DNA of 64,000 nucleotides from Rhipidocladum racemiflorum (lineage: Eukaryota > Streptophyta > Magnoliopsida > Poales > Poaceae): NCBI GenBank assembly GCA_036346355.1, contig CM070569.1, positions 87,364,753 to 87,428,752 on the forward strand. The letters run 5' to 3'. A model generated the notes under the pieces. That model was not told the DNA's origin. It searched no databases and saw only the letters and a list, made by a program, of their open reading frames with translations. Of this stretch, positions 44,686 through 56,776 are shown piece by piece (position 1 is the first letter of the stretch; every line of letters begins with the position of its first letter). A program made the position numbers and the translations under genes.

Positions 44686-47600
44686 ATTTTGGCTTAGTTT
44701 ATTTTCTAGAATTATTTTAAAAGAGAAAATTCGAATATTCTTAAATAGTAACTGGGCCAAAATGCTACCCGAGCCCAGCCCAAACTCGCACGGCTCAGTC
44801 CAACCTACTCCGCTACTAACCCTATCCCACAACCACATGGATCGTTGGATCCAGATTCATTGCGTGGAAATCTGCCACATCGCCCTTGCATTGTTAGTCA
44901 CCCAATCATTTCTACGTGGACGGACGGGATGCAGCCACATTGCCACTCCACGATCACCCATGCGCAATAAATACCCCACCGTAATCATCATTTCAGGCCA
45001 TGCACGTTGCCCTAAGCCTTGAAGTCTGAGTCACCATTAATCGTGCACGATTGCTCATTGGAGTTTAGAGCACTACCATGGATTCATTTTGTCTTTCTAC
45101 CGCCGTTCGTCATCATGTGCCACATCGAGACCCAAATCTAAGTTCCCTACGTTGAGTCCATTCGAAATTGACCCGCCACGTTGCTAGAGGAGTACTAGAT
45201 CACCGTCTCGCGTGTCATCATCCTCTCTGCCGGTGAGACCTCGTCGTCGAGCACCACTGAGCTTTGTGAATGATCTCCATCGTTGGATCTCAAGTGAGCT
45301 GTGGGATTTTGCCATGTGTCTTGAATCCGTAGATGACTCGCCGTAGATCGTAGCCATTGGATCTTAACCGTGCGGTCTACATAGTGCCACGCATAAATTG
45401 CTAGGACTGTCCACGCATCCTCACTGCTGTCACCCACTGTAACACCCCAATTTTTGCTTTTCATGAATTTAAATAAGATTTAGCACTTTTGTGAATTTTT
45501 GGAATTTTCTGGGATTTATTTGGATTTATTTGGAATTTATTCAATTTTCAAATAATTAAAGAATTTAATTTTGCAAATAAAATTTTGTTGGAAATATTTT
45601 ATTTGAGACCAAAATGTTCCAAAATATTTTTTTTCTGAGTGTTTTGCTATTTTTAATGAATTACTGAGAATTAGTTTGAATATTTAATCGCTAGAAAAAC
45701 CCAAACCGGGTTTTACTGTTCCTCCGACCCGGACCCAACCCGAGCCCTATTCTGACTCGAGTCCGAGTCCGACTCGAACCCGACTCAGCCCTAACCCCCT
45801 CGACCGTCCGATCAAGATCGAACGGCCGAGATTGAGCCACGTCGCCCGAACCCGAGCCCGACCGAGCCAACCAGGTCGCCCGACCGGACCCGAGTCCAAA
45901 CCCCCGTGTCGTTGGATCTTGATCCAACGATCCACGTTGAGCCACGTCACCGAATCCGAGTTGGATTCGGATTCCGCCGCCGTAACCGGGTGGACCTCGG
46001 TCTCCGCGCAATACACGGAAGCCGAGGCCCCTATTTAAGGCGCCGCCGCCGCCACCGTATAGCCGACTTCCGTGCGCACCCGTAGCCCTAGACCACGTCG
46101 CCTGAGCCACCGCCATTCGCCCGCTAGAGCTCGCCGTAGTTGAGTTAGGTTTCCACCGCGATTATTCGTCGATTCCGCCGCCGTCCGCCATCCTCCGCCG
46201 CCGTTGAGTCCAGATCCGGAACCGCAAGGACAAGCCGCGTCGGAGGGTACCTTTCACCTCGCCAGAATCACGCCCAAACGCCATCGAGCGCGTCGTTGTC
46301 CCCGCCTCCGGTGAACCAGCTCCGCCGCACGCCATCGCCGTCGTTCGAGCTCTCTCCACCGCCCGATCCGGATCCGAAGGCCCAAATTCGTCCACGTCAT
46401 CCCCGGTAAAATCTCCCGTGGTAATTTCTAGATCTATTTCCAACCGTTGGATCTAGATCCAACGGTTCAGATTGTGCCACGTAGCTAAAACCGCACCGTG
46501 CTTGGATAGATGTCAGCTGTTAGATCTAGATCGAACGGCTAGGGTTAGCCATGTTGTAAACTCTAGATTGAATCTTGATCGTCCGATCAAGATCGAACGG
46601 TCCAGATCAGCCGAGCTATTTCCAAACGCGTGAAACCCAGATCCAAATGCTAATATTGACTTAATGAGATATTGAACCTATTTTGAAGAAGTATCATGTG
46701 TTGTTATTGTCGATGGCACGAGGTGCATGGTAATCAACAGGGGTTTGATAAATAGTTTTCGACCGGGGCATGTGGCAAGAATGATCGGGTGGGCCTGTTG
46801 TGGCACCGGGAACGTTGATTTGGTTCTTCGGGTAGTCTTGCCCTAGTCACCTTAAGGACTTAACCTTGCAAGCCTTTGAACTGAGTCAAACATGGAACCA
46901 CATGTCTGTAATGGGACGGACCTAGTTGATTAAGTCTCTAATAACGTGCCTGTGGGATCTCGGGGTGCCAACTATACCTTTTGTGTAGTTGTACGGGGGA
47001 GCGTACCGGGGCTGCGGCCAGGTACCCATCTAACGGTTGATTGGCCTAAACTTCACCTTCGCTAAGGGAAGGGTTAGTGTGCAATAACTGGGGAGGCCCA
47101 CTTGTGCTGTTAGAAGTTTCCGAAAGACTTTGTTACGGACACTCGCCTTTGTGGTGTTTAGCTGTATCTTGTGGGTAAAGTGCATAACCTCTGCAGAGTG
47201 AAAAATCTATTCAAATAGCCGTGTCCGCGGTATTGGACATCGCTCGGGAATTACAGTCAAGGGTTAGACTTTCTTGAAAATAACTTGAGCTTGAAAGGTT
47301 TGGTTTGGTTTAATAATGATGTTGACAGAAATGTGGATTAGGATTGGGAAGGATGTTTATTTAACTCCTGGAAAAGTTATTGATCTTATACATGTTTCTA
47401 CTGCTTTCGAATCTACTTGTGTTACTTGTCAAATGCTGTTTTACTGCAATTATACCATGAGCTACTCCTTTGTACTAAGCCATGCATGTAGTATGTTAGT
47501 TTGCATTCTGTGCATGACTTGCTGAGTACCAAGTACCCACTCTTGCCACAATACAACACCAGTTGAAGAAGAGTCTACACCAGCTTTGGAGGAGGAGCTC

Positions 47601-50229
47601 CAAGAGGAATCGTCTATCTAGGGAGCGAGCCCAGTCAGTTGCCTGTGGTATACTGGATGGCGCCACGAAGTTATCTTATTTTCCAAGCATCAAGCTTCTC
47701 TTTTAATGAGTTTTCGCTTCGCAAGCGATATTTGTAACTTGACCTTAAGGTCGAGCAACCAGCTTGGTTAACTATTTAAAGTACCTTATTATTTCGTTGA
47801 GTATGATTGTGATATTTACCAATGTTGAGACTGTGTGCACTAGCGTGTTCCTGGACTAGTGCTGAATACACAGAGGGTCCGAATTTGCAAATTCGGGTCC
47901 CGACACCCACGCGCGTAATCACCACCGTCCGATCTGTGCACGTATGGCCGTGGTGTTAACTAGCCGCGTGTCACTAATGTAGCCAGAGATTTGAGCAATC
48001 TCGGCCGTTTGATTCGGAATGCACGGCTGAGTTCACACCACGCATCGGCCCAACCACGTGCTGCCATATGTCCGCACGAGAACCGAGGTGTAGTTGGCTA
48101 CACCAGTCGCCGCTTACGTCAACCGTGACGTCAACGATGACATCATCGTAGTGTACCCATATGTCAGTCAAATAGGGTATTTTTTAGAATAGATTTATTC
48201 TATTTAATTAGATTTGTGACATCATCCATGATGTTATAATTGTCCTTTTCAATATAAATTTAATTCATTCGAAAAATAGAAATAAAGGTGACACGTGTCA
48301 GCCCCTAATGCATCCACATGTCGAATGACGTCAGCAGTGACATCATAAATAAGATTTTTCAGAAGAAAAATTATTCAATCGAAATTCAATTCGGTGCAAC
48401 ATCATCATGACATCATATTTTCTATTTTTTTAATACAAAAATAACTCAATTAGTTCGGTTTATTATTTTTATTGTATTTTCAAACTTTGAATAGCTTGTT
48501 CTTACTCATACGAACTCCGATTGAGGTGATTCCAGAGCTTAAAAATCATGCTCTTTTTATGGTGAATTTTATTTAATTTTTGGAGTTGAGTTTCTCTCTA
48601 TTGTTGGTATTTATTACTTAATTTATCATTTCATGTTGACGTTGAAGTACCTGGAGAGCTTGTGACCAAGAAACCAACTCAAGAGCAAGGTCCGGAGTAG
48701 GATCAAGTTCTATTTGAAGGAAAGTTGTGGTTTGATTATATTGAGCCCATGCTTTAAAAGTTATATTACTTTAAACTATTGCATGATAATTTAACATACA
48801 ACTGTTTCAATTAAATCTGGGATAGCTATTCAACCAATTGAACTTTTGTTTACCTTGTCACTTGTATGCCATGATTATTGTCACCCTAGAATGAATTCTT
48901 TATTAGTTGGTAACTATTAATTGCCAAGATGGGATGATTAGAACGTGTTAGCTTGCTTAGCCATGTAATGTGTTATTGATATCATTTTAGAATATCAAAA
49001 TTAATCTTGCTTAATGAAATATAAAACATGCTTATGAAAGCTGTGCCATGTGTTATTGATGATGTTGATGGCACATGGTGCATGGTAATCAACTGGGGAT
49101 GATAAAATGATTTAGACTAGGGCAAGTGGCAAGAGTTGTTAACTGGTGGGCCAAGTGTGGCATTTGGGTTGTCGCATTTGATCTTTTGATAACTTGGATA
49201 TTGTGAGTCTTTGGGTAAGTCTTGCCTCGGTCACTTAAGGATTTAACTATCCAAGCATTTGAACTGGGCTAAACAAACAACCACATGTCTGGTATGGGAT
49301 AGACCTAGCTGACTAATTTGTGTTGTCTAGATTTTTGTGCTGTCGTGGTGGTGTGGGTTCCGATGGTACAGGTAGACTCACATGGCGTAAGAGTGGGCCC
49401 TAATGGTGGTAACCAGTCCCTTCAGTGTTGAAACCTCAACGTGCAGTACTGGGTTTAGACAGATCATTGTAAAGGCTTTGTTATGATCATTCGCCTTTAT
49501 GATGAATTGATTATATCTTGTGTGTAAAGTGTATAACCTTTGTAGAGTGTCAAATTTATTTGAATAGATGTGTTCGCGGTATTGGACAATGCTCAGGAAT
49601 CACAGTCAAATGTTAGACTTTCATAAAATGAAATTGAGAATAGAGGTAGTGTGCATGTGGAAAATGCAGTAATTGATTTAAGGTTGTGAGATGGTTTACT
49701 TGTGAAATAACTGAGAAATTTATTATTGTTATTATTATTTTACTGCTTTTCAATCTATTTATGTTATTCATTTGTAAATGCTACTTTAATGCAAAATAAC
49801 CAATTCAGCTATTCATTTGGAATAAGCCATGCATGTAGTATAATAGATTTGCATTCTGTGCGCAACTTGTTGAGTGCTTTATGTACTCACCCCCTTGCAA
49901 CAATCCAAATCACCAGTTGGAGAGGAGTCTACACCAGTCTTTAAGGAGGAGTACCAAGAGGTGTTAATCAATTAGAGAGTGAACCTTGTCAATTGCCTAT
50001 GGTATATTGAAGGGTTACTACGAATAATTTATTTCTTAGTCTAAGCACCGCGAGGTGTATTATTGTAAGTTGATTCATCAGGTTATATTTAATAGATGAA
50101 GTCTTTATTTATTATTCCACTGTGTATGATTGCGATATTTCGTCTATGCTGAGACTGTGTGCACTAGCGTGAACCTGGACTAGTGCTAAATACTTAGAGG
50201 GTCTGGATTTGGACATTTGGGTCATGACA
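44686..50229 (+). repeat. 5' LTR of the gypsy element, interrupted by a related solo LTR
   Basis: It ends TTTGGGTCATGACA at 50229, just before the primer-binding site. Without the nested 45438-47905 solo LTR it is about 3.07 kb. Its end (GACTGTGTGCACTAGCGTG, CTGGACTAGTGC) is nearly the same as that of the nested LTR, so they belong to one family or to sister families. The left boundary is degraded. Confidence 0.72.
45438..47905 (+). mobile_element. Solo gypsy LTR, 2.47 kb, inserted in a related LTR
   Basis: It begins TGTAACACCCCAATTTTTG and ends TTCGGGTCCCGACA. It is flanked by an exact CCCAC duplication (45433-45437 and 47906-47910). A probable LTR promoter, CCTATTTAAGG, lies at 46029-46039. 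GATCNAACGG-type repeats (CGTTGGATCTAGATCCAACG and similar) recur at 45910-46610. There is no coding region. Confidence 0.94.
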
Positions 50230-50233
50230 GAGG

Positions 50234-50246
50234 TGGTATTAGAGCC
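50234..50246 (+). other. Gypsy primer-binding site
   Basis: TGGTATTAGAGCC lies 4 bases after the LTR end. It differs by one base from the common plant initiator-Met tRNA site TGGTATCAGAGCC. Confidence 0.85.
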
Positions 50247-50442
50247 ATACTGACAGTAGGTTTTGCTCTTAGTTAGAATGGTCATTCTTAGTAGACTCAA
50301 AACTATTTTTGAAGGAGAAAATTAACTTAAATGATCAATAAGTTCTTGACTTATCCCCTCTTTCTTGTTTCCTACCCTTGCTGAAATTTTTTGTCTTTTC
50401 CTTTGTTTTAAGTTAAGGTCTCACGAGAATTGTCTTCTAGAA

Positions 50443-51184
50443 ATGAGGATGGCACATACTTATGGAGAGCCCGAGGGAGGCTATGCCGCTGAGCTGTGGA
50501 AAGTGTTGCAAGTATTTGGAGGCTTCGACAGATCTATCTATAGAGATACCAGTTGGGTGGTTAATGGTAAGAGACGTGGAATGATTTGCAAAGTTACAAT
50601 CTACACCCATGAGAACACCAAAGCAAGTCAACCAATCAACATCTCGATGAGGAGGCCATCTTTCGAGGTGAGAATCGAGGATTCAACACACCTTCTAGGA
50701 GTCAACACTCCTTGCACTACGATGTATCACTCGTGACTAGTCTGATGAGCTACATCAAACTATGTTCAGGTATCATCCTCAGGGAGGAGCCGCTCATAGG
50801 GATAGGATCAGAGATGAGGAGGACACTGCTATTGTGCATCTTGCTCAGTTTGCTGCAGCCTAGGAGGATATGTTGAAGATCAACACTCAGGAACGTAAAG
50901 AAGCATATGAAGCCCTGTAGAAGACCGAAATAGATTTTCATGACGCTAGGTTGATGGAAGCAGAGAGAATTACAGAGTTGGAGGAGGCCCTCTACATCAA
51001 AGAAGAGGAGGAGGAGCGAGAGCTTGAGGATGAGGAGCCAGACGAGGACCCAAAGGAGATAGATCCCGATGGGCAGGAGTCCACCTCTTCCAATGTGATT
51101 TCAGGACATTGGGATCAGTTTGCACCAATGTCGCAGCACCCACCACACTACTCCCTAAGAGGACCACACCCCCGGTTGGATTAG
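50443..51184 (+). pseudogene. Extra ORF upstream of gypsy gag
   Basis: From MRMAHTYGEPEGGYAAELW, with the block CKVTIYTHENTKASQPINIS, to a second part rich in Glu (RITELEEALYIKEEEEERELEDEEPDEDPKEI), joined through frameshifts and stops (50736, 50858, 50918). Some grass gypsy families carry such an additional frame before gag. I do not know its function. The two separate open stretches would make a single protein of about 245 residues in an intact relative. Confidence 0.55.
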
Positions 51185-51582
51185 TGGTTAGATGAGTCTT
51201 AGTCTAGTAGTGGTGACTCAAGTGTGTGAGTCGAGTCAGTTTGACTTAGTGAGTTGTCCTTTAGATACTAAAGTCATGTGCTTATGTTAATAATTGTCTT
51301 TATTGCTTTTTGAGTGTGCAGTACGTGTTGCATGGCCTTTCGGCAATTGTGAGCAACCATACCAAGTTATTAATAAAGATTTTGTTTTGCAGTTGGGATT
51401 TAAACCTTTACCCCGCATTAGTTCTTTATTACTTGCCTATGCTATTTCCCTCTTTTCTCTAAACCATGGAGTGATTAACAGATGGTTCAGGCTTGTGGAA
51501 ACAATGGAGCTAGTGGAAGTGGTTCCAGGCCTAGTGGAAACCCAGATGAGATGTTTTTCCCCAGCCTGCACTCCAAGTTGAT
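51185..51582 (+). other. Spacer between the upstream ORF and gag
   Basis: Untranslated part of the gypsy element; no conserved frame is seen. The short frame at 51294-51581 shows no homology that I recognise. Confidence 0.45.
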
Positions 51583-52520
51583 ATGCGGAACTTTGAAGCT
51601 TTTCTGGCTGCGCAGACTCAGTTTATGCATAATATAATGCAGCAAATGCAGAACATCACAACTCAAGCAACTACTAATAATGCAAACCCAGCTATTAACA
51701 ATGGGAACCTTTCATACTCTAAGGTGTTGGATTTCATGAGAACCCACCCACCCACATTTTCTGGCAACACCAACCCGATAGAAGTAAATGATTGGCTGAG
51801 AACAATTGAAAGGAAGCTGCACATCACTCAGTGTGGGGAATGAGAAAGTTCTTTATGCTTCTCAACAACTAGAAGAAATGGCTGTTGAATGGTGGGGGAA
51901 CTACTGTGCTTCCCATGAACATCCATAGGAGATTTCTTAGGAGGAGTTCACTGCTGCTTTTCGCCAGTATCACGTGCTAGAAGGTGTTATGGATCTAAAG
52001 AAAGAAGATTTTAGAGCAATCAAGCAAGGAAGGCAGTTAGTGGCTGACTACTTGAATAAGTTCACACAGCTCGCTCGTTATGCCCCTGAAGATGTTGCTA
52101 CCAATAAGGCGAGATAGTCTCGTTATATGAAGGGACTGAACTTAGGAATGCAAGTTGGTTTGATTACACACAATTTTCCCGATTTCCAAGAATTTGTCAA
52201 TAAGGTTCTTATCCGGGAAGATAAGCACAAGGAACTTGATAACAACCGCAAGCATAGAATGACACAATAGGAAGCTCGTCAAGTACAGTAGAGAGTGAGG
52301 ATTGCACCTCATCAGTTTGTCAGATTTCAACCAAAGGCTATGTTCAAGACACCATCCCCTGCACCATGTCTAGTTGGTTAGAATTTTCAAACACCCGCTC
52401 AAGAAAATTATGTGTCAGGAGAAATTCAAGAGAGAACAGTGAGGCGCTGTTTCAGTTGCAATGAGTCAGGACACTTTGCCAATAGTTGTCCTAAGAGAGG
52501 AGGCATTACACCTGTTCGCT
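51583..52520 (+). pseudogene. Gypsy gag with zinc knuckle
   Basis: It begins MRNFEAFLAAQTQFMHNIMQ. The retrotransposon gag core follows (HPPTFSGNTNPIEVNDWLR, EEFTAAFRQYHV, NKFTQLARYAPEDV), then the knuckle CFSCNESGHFANSC (CX2CX4HX4C, about 52450-52491). A frameshift occurs at about 51843 and there are several TAG codons (for example about 51926, 52118 and 52270). Structural protein of the retrotransposon particle. Confidence 0.87.
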
Positions 52521-55190
52521 TCAACCTTGGCCCTACACCTACCAAGACGTCTGCACCAAGAGTGAACCGTGGAGCAGCTCAAGCTGGAGCTACACCCCAA
52601 GCCATGGTGAGAGGTTGTGTTAATCACATCATGGCTGATGGAGTCCAGGATGCAATAGACATCATACTGGGTAAATTTCTAGTATACTCAGTACATGCAA
52701 TAATTTTATTTGATTATGGAGCTTCATATTCCTTTATTTCTCGAGACTTTACTGTTGGGAAAGGGTTGAATATTACGTATCTTAATTGCATGTTATTAGT
52801 TCAATCGCCTGGATTAGAACTCCAATCTAACCTAGGATGTTTGGGTGTAAATATGCTCATTGACGGAGTAGAGTTATCAGCGAAACATATTATTTTGGAT
52901 ACCTAGACCCTAGATGTTATCCTTGGCATGGATTGGTTATCCAAACATAAGTCTATTTTGGATTATGGTTGAAGAGTTGTGTCGATTGAGAGCCAGAAAG
53001 GTGAAAAAGTAGAGTTTCATGCAACTATAGTTCATAATGGTCAGTTGATGGTTAACAATGTTAAGGCTATCAGTTTAGAAGAAGTACTAGTTGTCAGTGA
53101 ATACCCGGATGTCTTTCCTGAGGATTTACCTGGCATGCCACCAGGTCGAGATATTGATTTTGTAATTGAATTGGTGCCTAGTACAGCCCCAATAGCTAAG
53201 AGACCGTATCGAATGCCTACTGATGAGCTGGTAGAAATGAAGAAATAGATTGAAAAGTTGTTAGAGAAAGGTTTTGTAAGACCTAGTTCATTGCCATGCG
53301 GAGCACCTTTTTTGTTTGTCAGGAAGAAGGATGAAAGTTTAAGGATGTGCATTGATTGCCGTGCACTTAATGAAGTGACGATAAAGAACAATTATCTATT
53401 ACCCAGGATTGATGATTTGTTTGATCAGTTAAGAGGATCTGGAGTTTTTTCCAAGATTGATCTTCGGTTAGGATATCATCAATTGAATATTCGCGCAGAG
53501 GACATGCCTGAGACTGCATTCTTGACAAGGTATGGACATTATGAGTTTGCAGTCATGTCGTTTGGACTGACTAATGCTCTTGCATATTTCATGAACATGG
53601 TGAATAAAGTTTTCATGGAATATTTGAATAAGTTTGTTGTCATATCATAGATGACATTCTTGTGTACTCCAAGACAGATGAAGAATATGTTTTAAGGTTA
53701 GTTCTTGAGAAGCTTCGAGAACAACAGTTATATGCTAAGTTTAGTAAATGTGATTTTTGGAAAAACAATGTGGAATTCCTTGGTCATGTAATGACGGCTA
53801 AAGTAGTTGTTGTTGATCCAAGTAAAGTAGAGGTAGTGTTGCATTGGGACCAATCGAAGTCGATTACTCAGATTTGTAGTTTCCTTAGGATGGCAGGATA
53901 TTACTGTCGATTTATTGAGGGATTCTCAACAATTGCTAGACCTCTTATGCAGTTGTTAAAGAAAGAGAAGTTTGCATGGTCGCTAGAGTGCGAGAAGAGT
54001 TTTTAAGAATTGAAGAAGCGATTGACATCGGCACCAGTGCTACTGTTGCCAGATGTTCAGAGTAGTTTTGATATTTATTGTGATGCTTCAAGACAAGGAC
54101 TTGGATGTGTGTTAATGCAGAATGGAAAAGTTGTTGCTTATGCTTCTAGGCAGTTAAGGCCGCATGAAGAGAACTATCTGACACATGATTTAGAGTTAGC
54201 TACATAGTGCATACTTTAAAGTTATGGCTTCATTATCACATCGAAAATAGATGTGAGATATATATAGACCACAGGAGTTTAAAGTATATCTTTATACAAT
54301 CAGATCTTAATATGAGACAAAGAAGATGGTTGGAGTTAATCAATGATTATAATGTGGGGATTCATTATCACCTTGGTAAAGAAAATGTGGTAGTTGGATC
54401 CTTGAGTTGGAAGAGCCGCAATGTGAACATGCTATTTGAAGGGGGCCATGTTGAGTTGTGTAAGGACTTTCAAAAGTTAAGGTTGGAAATTGTACTGAGA
54501 GGATTTCTAGCAACCCTAGAAGTGAAGCCAACTTTCGAAGATCAGATCAGAGAAGGCTAGGGGTGGAATCGAGCCGAGCCTGGCTCGGCTCGGCTCGGCT
54601 CGACGGAGCTCGGTAGTTTGCGAGCCAAGCCAGGCTCGGCTCGTTGACTTGACCGAGCTGAAAACTGAGCTCGGCTCGGGCTCGGCCGAGCCTCGAGCCG
54701 ACTCGGCTCGGCTCGTGAGCCACCGACGCTGCGTGGGTCCGCTATTTGTTGATCTGTTGATCTGTAGCATCCATTTCTATTTGGCTATTTAATGATCTGT
54801 AGCATGTCGTCATGACTATACATCTTCTGTTATTGGTTTTCTTTTAGTAATATCATTTGACATGTAGTCTTTTAGTAATAGTAATACTAACGTGACATGC
54901 ATTATTCATATGACCGGCGAGCCTAACGAGCCGCTCACGAGCTGGCTCGAGCTCGGCTCGTTGGCCAAGCGAGCCACGCGTTAGGCTCGGGCTCGGCTCG
55001 TTGTTGCGTCAAGCCGAGCCGAGCCGGACCGAGCCCGAGCCGAGCCTCGAGCCTCGAGCTAAAATTCCACCCCTAGAGAAGGCCAAATAGATGACACCAA
55101 GATTAAAAGCATTAAGCCCAAGATGGATGAAGGCAAGGCAAGTATACTCGAGACCTCTTGAGGTGTTTTGACATATCTGACGGGAAGTCG
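52521..55190 (+). pseudogene. Gypsy pol: protease, reverse transcriptase, RNase H (integrase lost)
   Basis: Protease: LFDYGASYSFIS (about 52708-52743), keeping the catalytic Asp but with Tyr where Ser is usual, then LGMDWL. RT: KRPYRMPTDEL, FVRPSSLPCGAPFLFVRKKD, SKIDLRLGYHQL and YEFAVMSFGLTNA. The catalytic block IDDILVYSK (about 53648-53674) is reached only after a frameshift. RNase H: FDIYCDASRQGLGCVLMQ and CEIYIDHRSLKYIF, separated by a stop near 54205. A hAT MITE interrupts the frame at 54558-55075. Beyond it, KIKSIKPKMDEGKAS continues to about 55190 and then stops abruptly. No integrase core is present. Confidence 0.88.
54558..55075. mobile_element. hAT MITE, 518 bp, GCTCG-rich, inside gypsy pol
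   Basis: The termini TAGGGGTGGAAT and (reversed) TAGGGGTGGAAT are identical. They are flanked by an exact 8-bp duplication, GAGAAGGC (54550-54557 and 55076-55083). The subterminal parts are runs of GGCTCGGCTC and its complement, which can fold together. The AT-rich centre has no coding capacity. Confidence 0.95.
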
Positions 55191-55880
55191 GTGATGACTC
55201 CTAGGCCACCATTGCTGTCCTCGAGCCTTACAAAGATGGTGAGCCAATTGATCAAAAGGAATTTCGAAGCATGATTGGCCAAATATACACTTTGATGTAT
55301 GTCTATGTGCTCAATTTTAGGCTTCTCCTCGCATCTCTCGCTGCCAAGCGGTGAAGAGCATCTTCAGGTATCTTCAAGCTACCATTAACTATGGTATCCC
55401 TTAGAGCTTTTTTCGATGCAGATTTTGCTGGCTGTAGGATAGATAGGAATAGCACTTTTAGCACTTGCCAATTCATTGGCACTTCTCTTATGTCTTGGTC
55501 ATCTAGGAAGCAATTTGGAGTTGCACAGTTCACCGCTGAGTCCTAGTATGTTGTTGTAGCTAGCTGCTATAGCCAGGTAATCTGGATGAGATCGACCTTG
55601 CAGTACTTTGGGTTAGTAGTAGATTTGTGTTTCACTTTTTCTGTTGATAACATTCTGCCAGTTACATTGCTAAGAACCCAATGCAGTATTCTAGGACCAA
55701 GCATATCGATAATTGATATCACTTCCTCAGAGACCATGTGGAGAAGGAAGACATAGTGCTCCAGTTTGTGGAGAGTGACCATCAGTTGATCGATATTTTC
55801 ACCAAGCCTTTGGATAGCTCTAGGTTTGTTGCCCTGGGGGGGGAGCTTGGAGTCATCAGCCCATATGGCATATCTTAAGG
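55191..55880 (+). pseudogene. Copia RNase H region (C-terminal pol)
   Basis: The copia frame resumes with YKDGEPIDQKEFRSMIGQIY, then FFDADFAGCRIDRNSTFSTC, SLMSWSSRKQFGVAQFTAES and WMRSTLQYFGL, the conserved copia RNase H series. Frameshifts and stops interrupt it. This segment belongs with the RT fragment that breaks off near 44685, 10.5 kb upstream. The DAD of the active site is still visible. Confidence 0.85.
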
Positions 55881-56147
55881 GAGCTGATTTGTATTGTATG
55901 CATCATACATTTATCTCCAACATTTCCTTTTTGTTTGCATTTTCTAGGTGTTGTGGAGCTAAGTCTTAGCTTTAGAGTTCACTTCGCTTAGACTTTTGGC
56001 ATACTTCTGCATGGACCTCCTTCTTATGCTATAGGTTGCTATCATGCTTAATTAGTTGTCTCTCATCTCTTTAGGTTGAGTTCCCTCACAGTCTTGTAGG
56101 TCTAGTAGGTGTTTGGACCCCTGTGTAGACAGGTCTGTGTGTACTCC
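55881..56147 (+). other. Copia 3' non-coding region, left part
   Basis: No gene. It ends in CTA (56148-56150), the target site of the CACTA element. Confidence 0.5.
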
Positions 56148-56164
56148 CTACACTACTACAGGAA

Positions 56165-56628
56165 TGCACATCAGAATCGGTTCTTTTTCGTCATCACCAT
56201 CGGTTCTAGTAGCGATAGAAAGTCTAACGACAGAGATGAGGAAGTCTTATCATAGTCGATTCCGGAACGATAGTAATTATTATTCATCACAATCGGTTCT
56301 TTGTTGGAAACCGATTGTGATGAGACTATTATCACAATCGGTTCTTGTTAAAAACCGATGGTGATGAGGTATTATTACAATCGGTTCTTGTTGGAAACCG
56401 ATTGTGATGAGATATTATTACAATCGGTTCTTATTGGGAACCGATTGTGATGAGGATAGTATTACAATCGGTTCTTGTTGGGAACCGATGGTGATGAGGT
56501 ATTATTACAATCGGTTCTTGGTGGGAACCGATTGTGATGAGGATAGTATTACAATCGGTTCTTGTTGGGAACCGATGGTGATGAGGTATTATTACAATCG
56601 GTTCTTGTTGGGAACCGATGGTGATGAT
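56165..56628. repeat. CACTA subterminal repeats, left zone
   Basis: Seven or eight nearly regular units of about 55 bp, each a pair ACAATCGGTTCTT...GGAACCGATTGTGATGA. The regularity points to recent tandem amplification. Confidence 0.9.
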
Positions 56629-56776
56629 GTAAAACTGTGTACATCTAACTCCTTCCAGTATGGTAAGTCTCAAAATATTGACCTCTTCTTCCAAATGGTT
56701 CTGGGACGAACAGATTTACGGCTCTTACCGTACTGAACATCGATATCTGACATGCGTGAATATACTTGCCTTCCAC

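Larger units (their letters stand above)
44686..55190 (+). mobile_element. Truncated Ty3-gypsy element inserted in copia RT
   Basis: It comprises a 5' LTR (to 50229), primer-binding site, an extra upstream ORF, gag, protease, RT and RNase H in gypsy order. It stops a short way into the region before integrase, near 55190, where copia RNase H sequence resumes. The integrase core and 3' LTR are absent, and so is about 0.4 kb of the copia RT. One deletion therefore removed the right part of this element together with the adjacent copia DNA. The left LTR start lacks the usual TGTAACA, so 44686 is approximate. Confidence 0.8.

Noticed and set aside
45691..46443. ORFs of 89-141 aa on the minus strand
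   Set aside because: They are GC-rich frames within the solo LTR 45438-47905; there is no homology and the TATA-like box faces the other way.
56165..56628. CRISPR-like regularly spaced repeats
   Set aside because: The units are inverted pairs inside CACTA termini with a 3-bp target duplication, in a eukaryotic genome; spacers are not unique.
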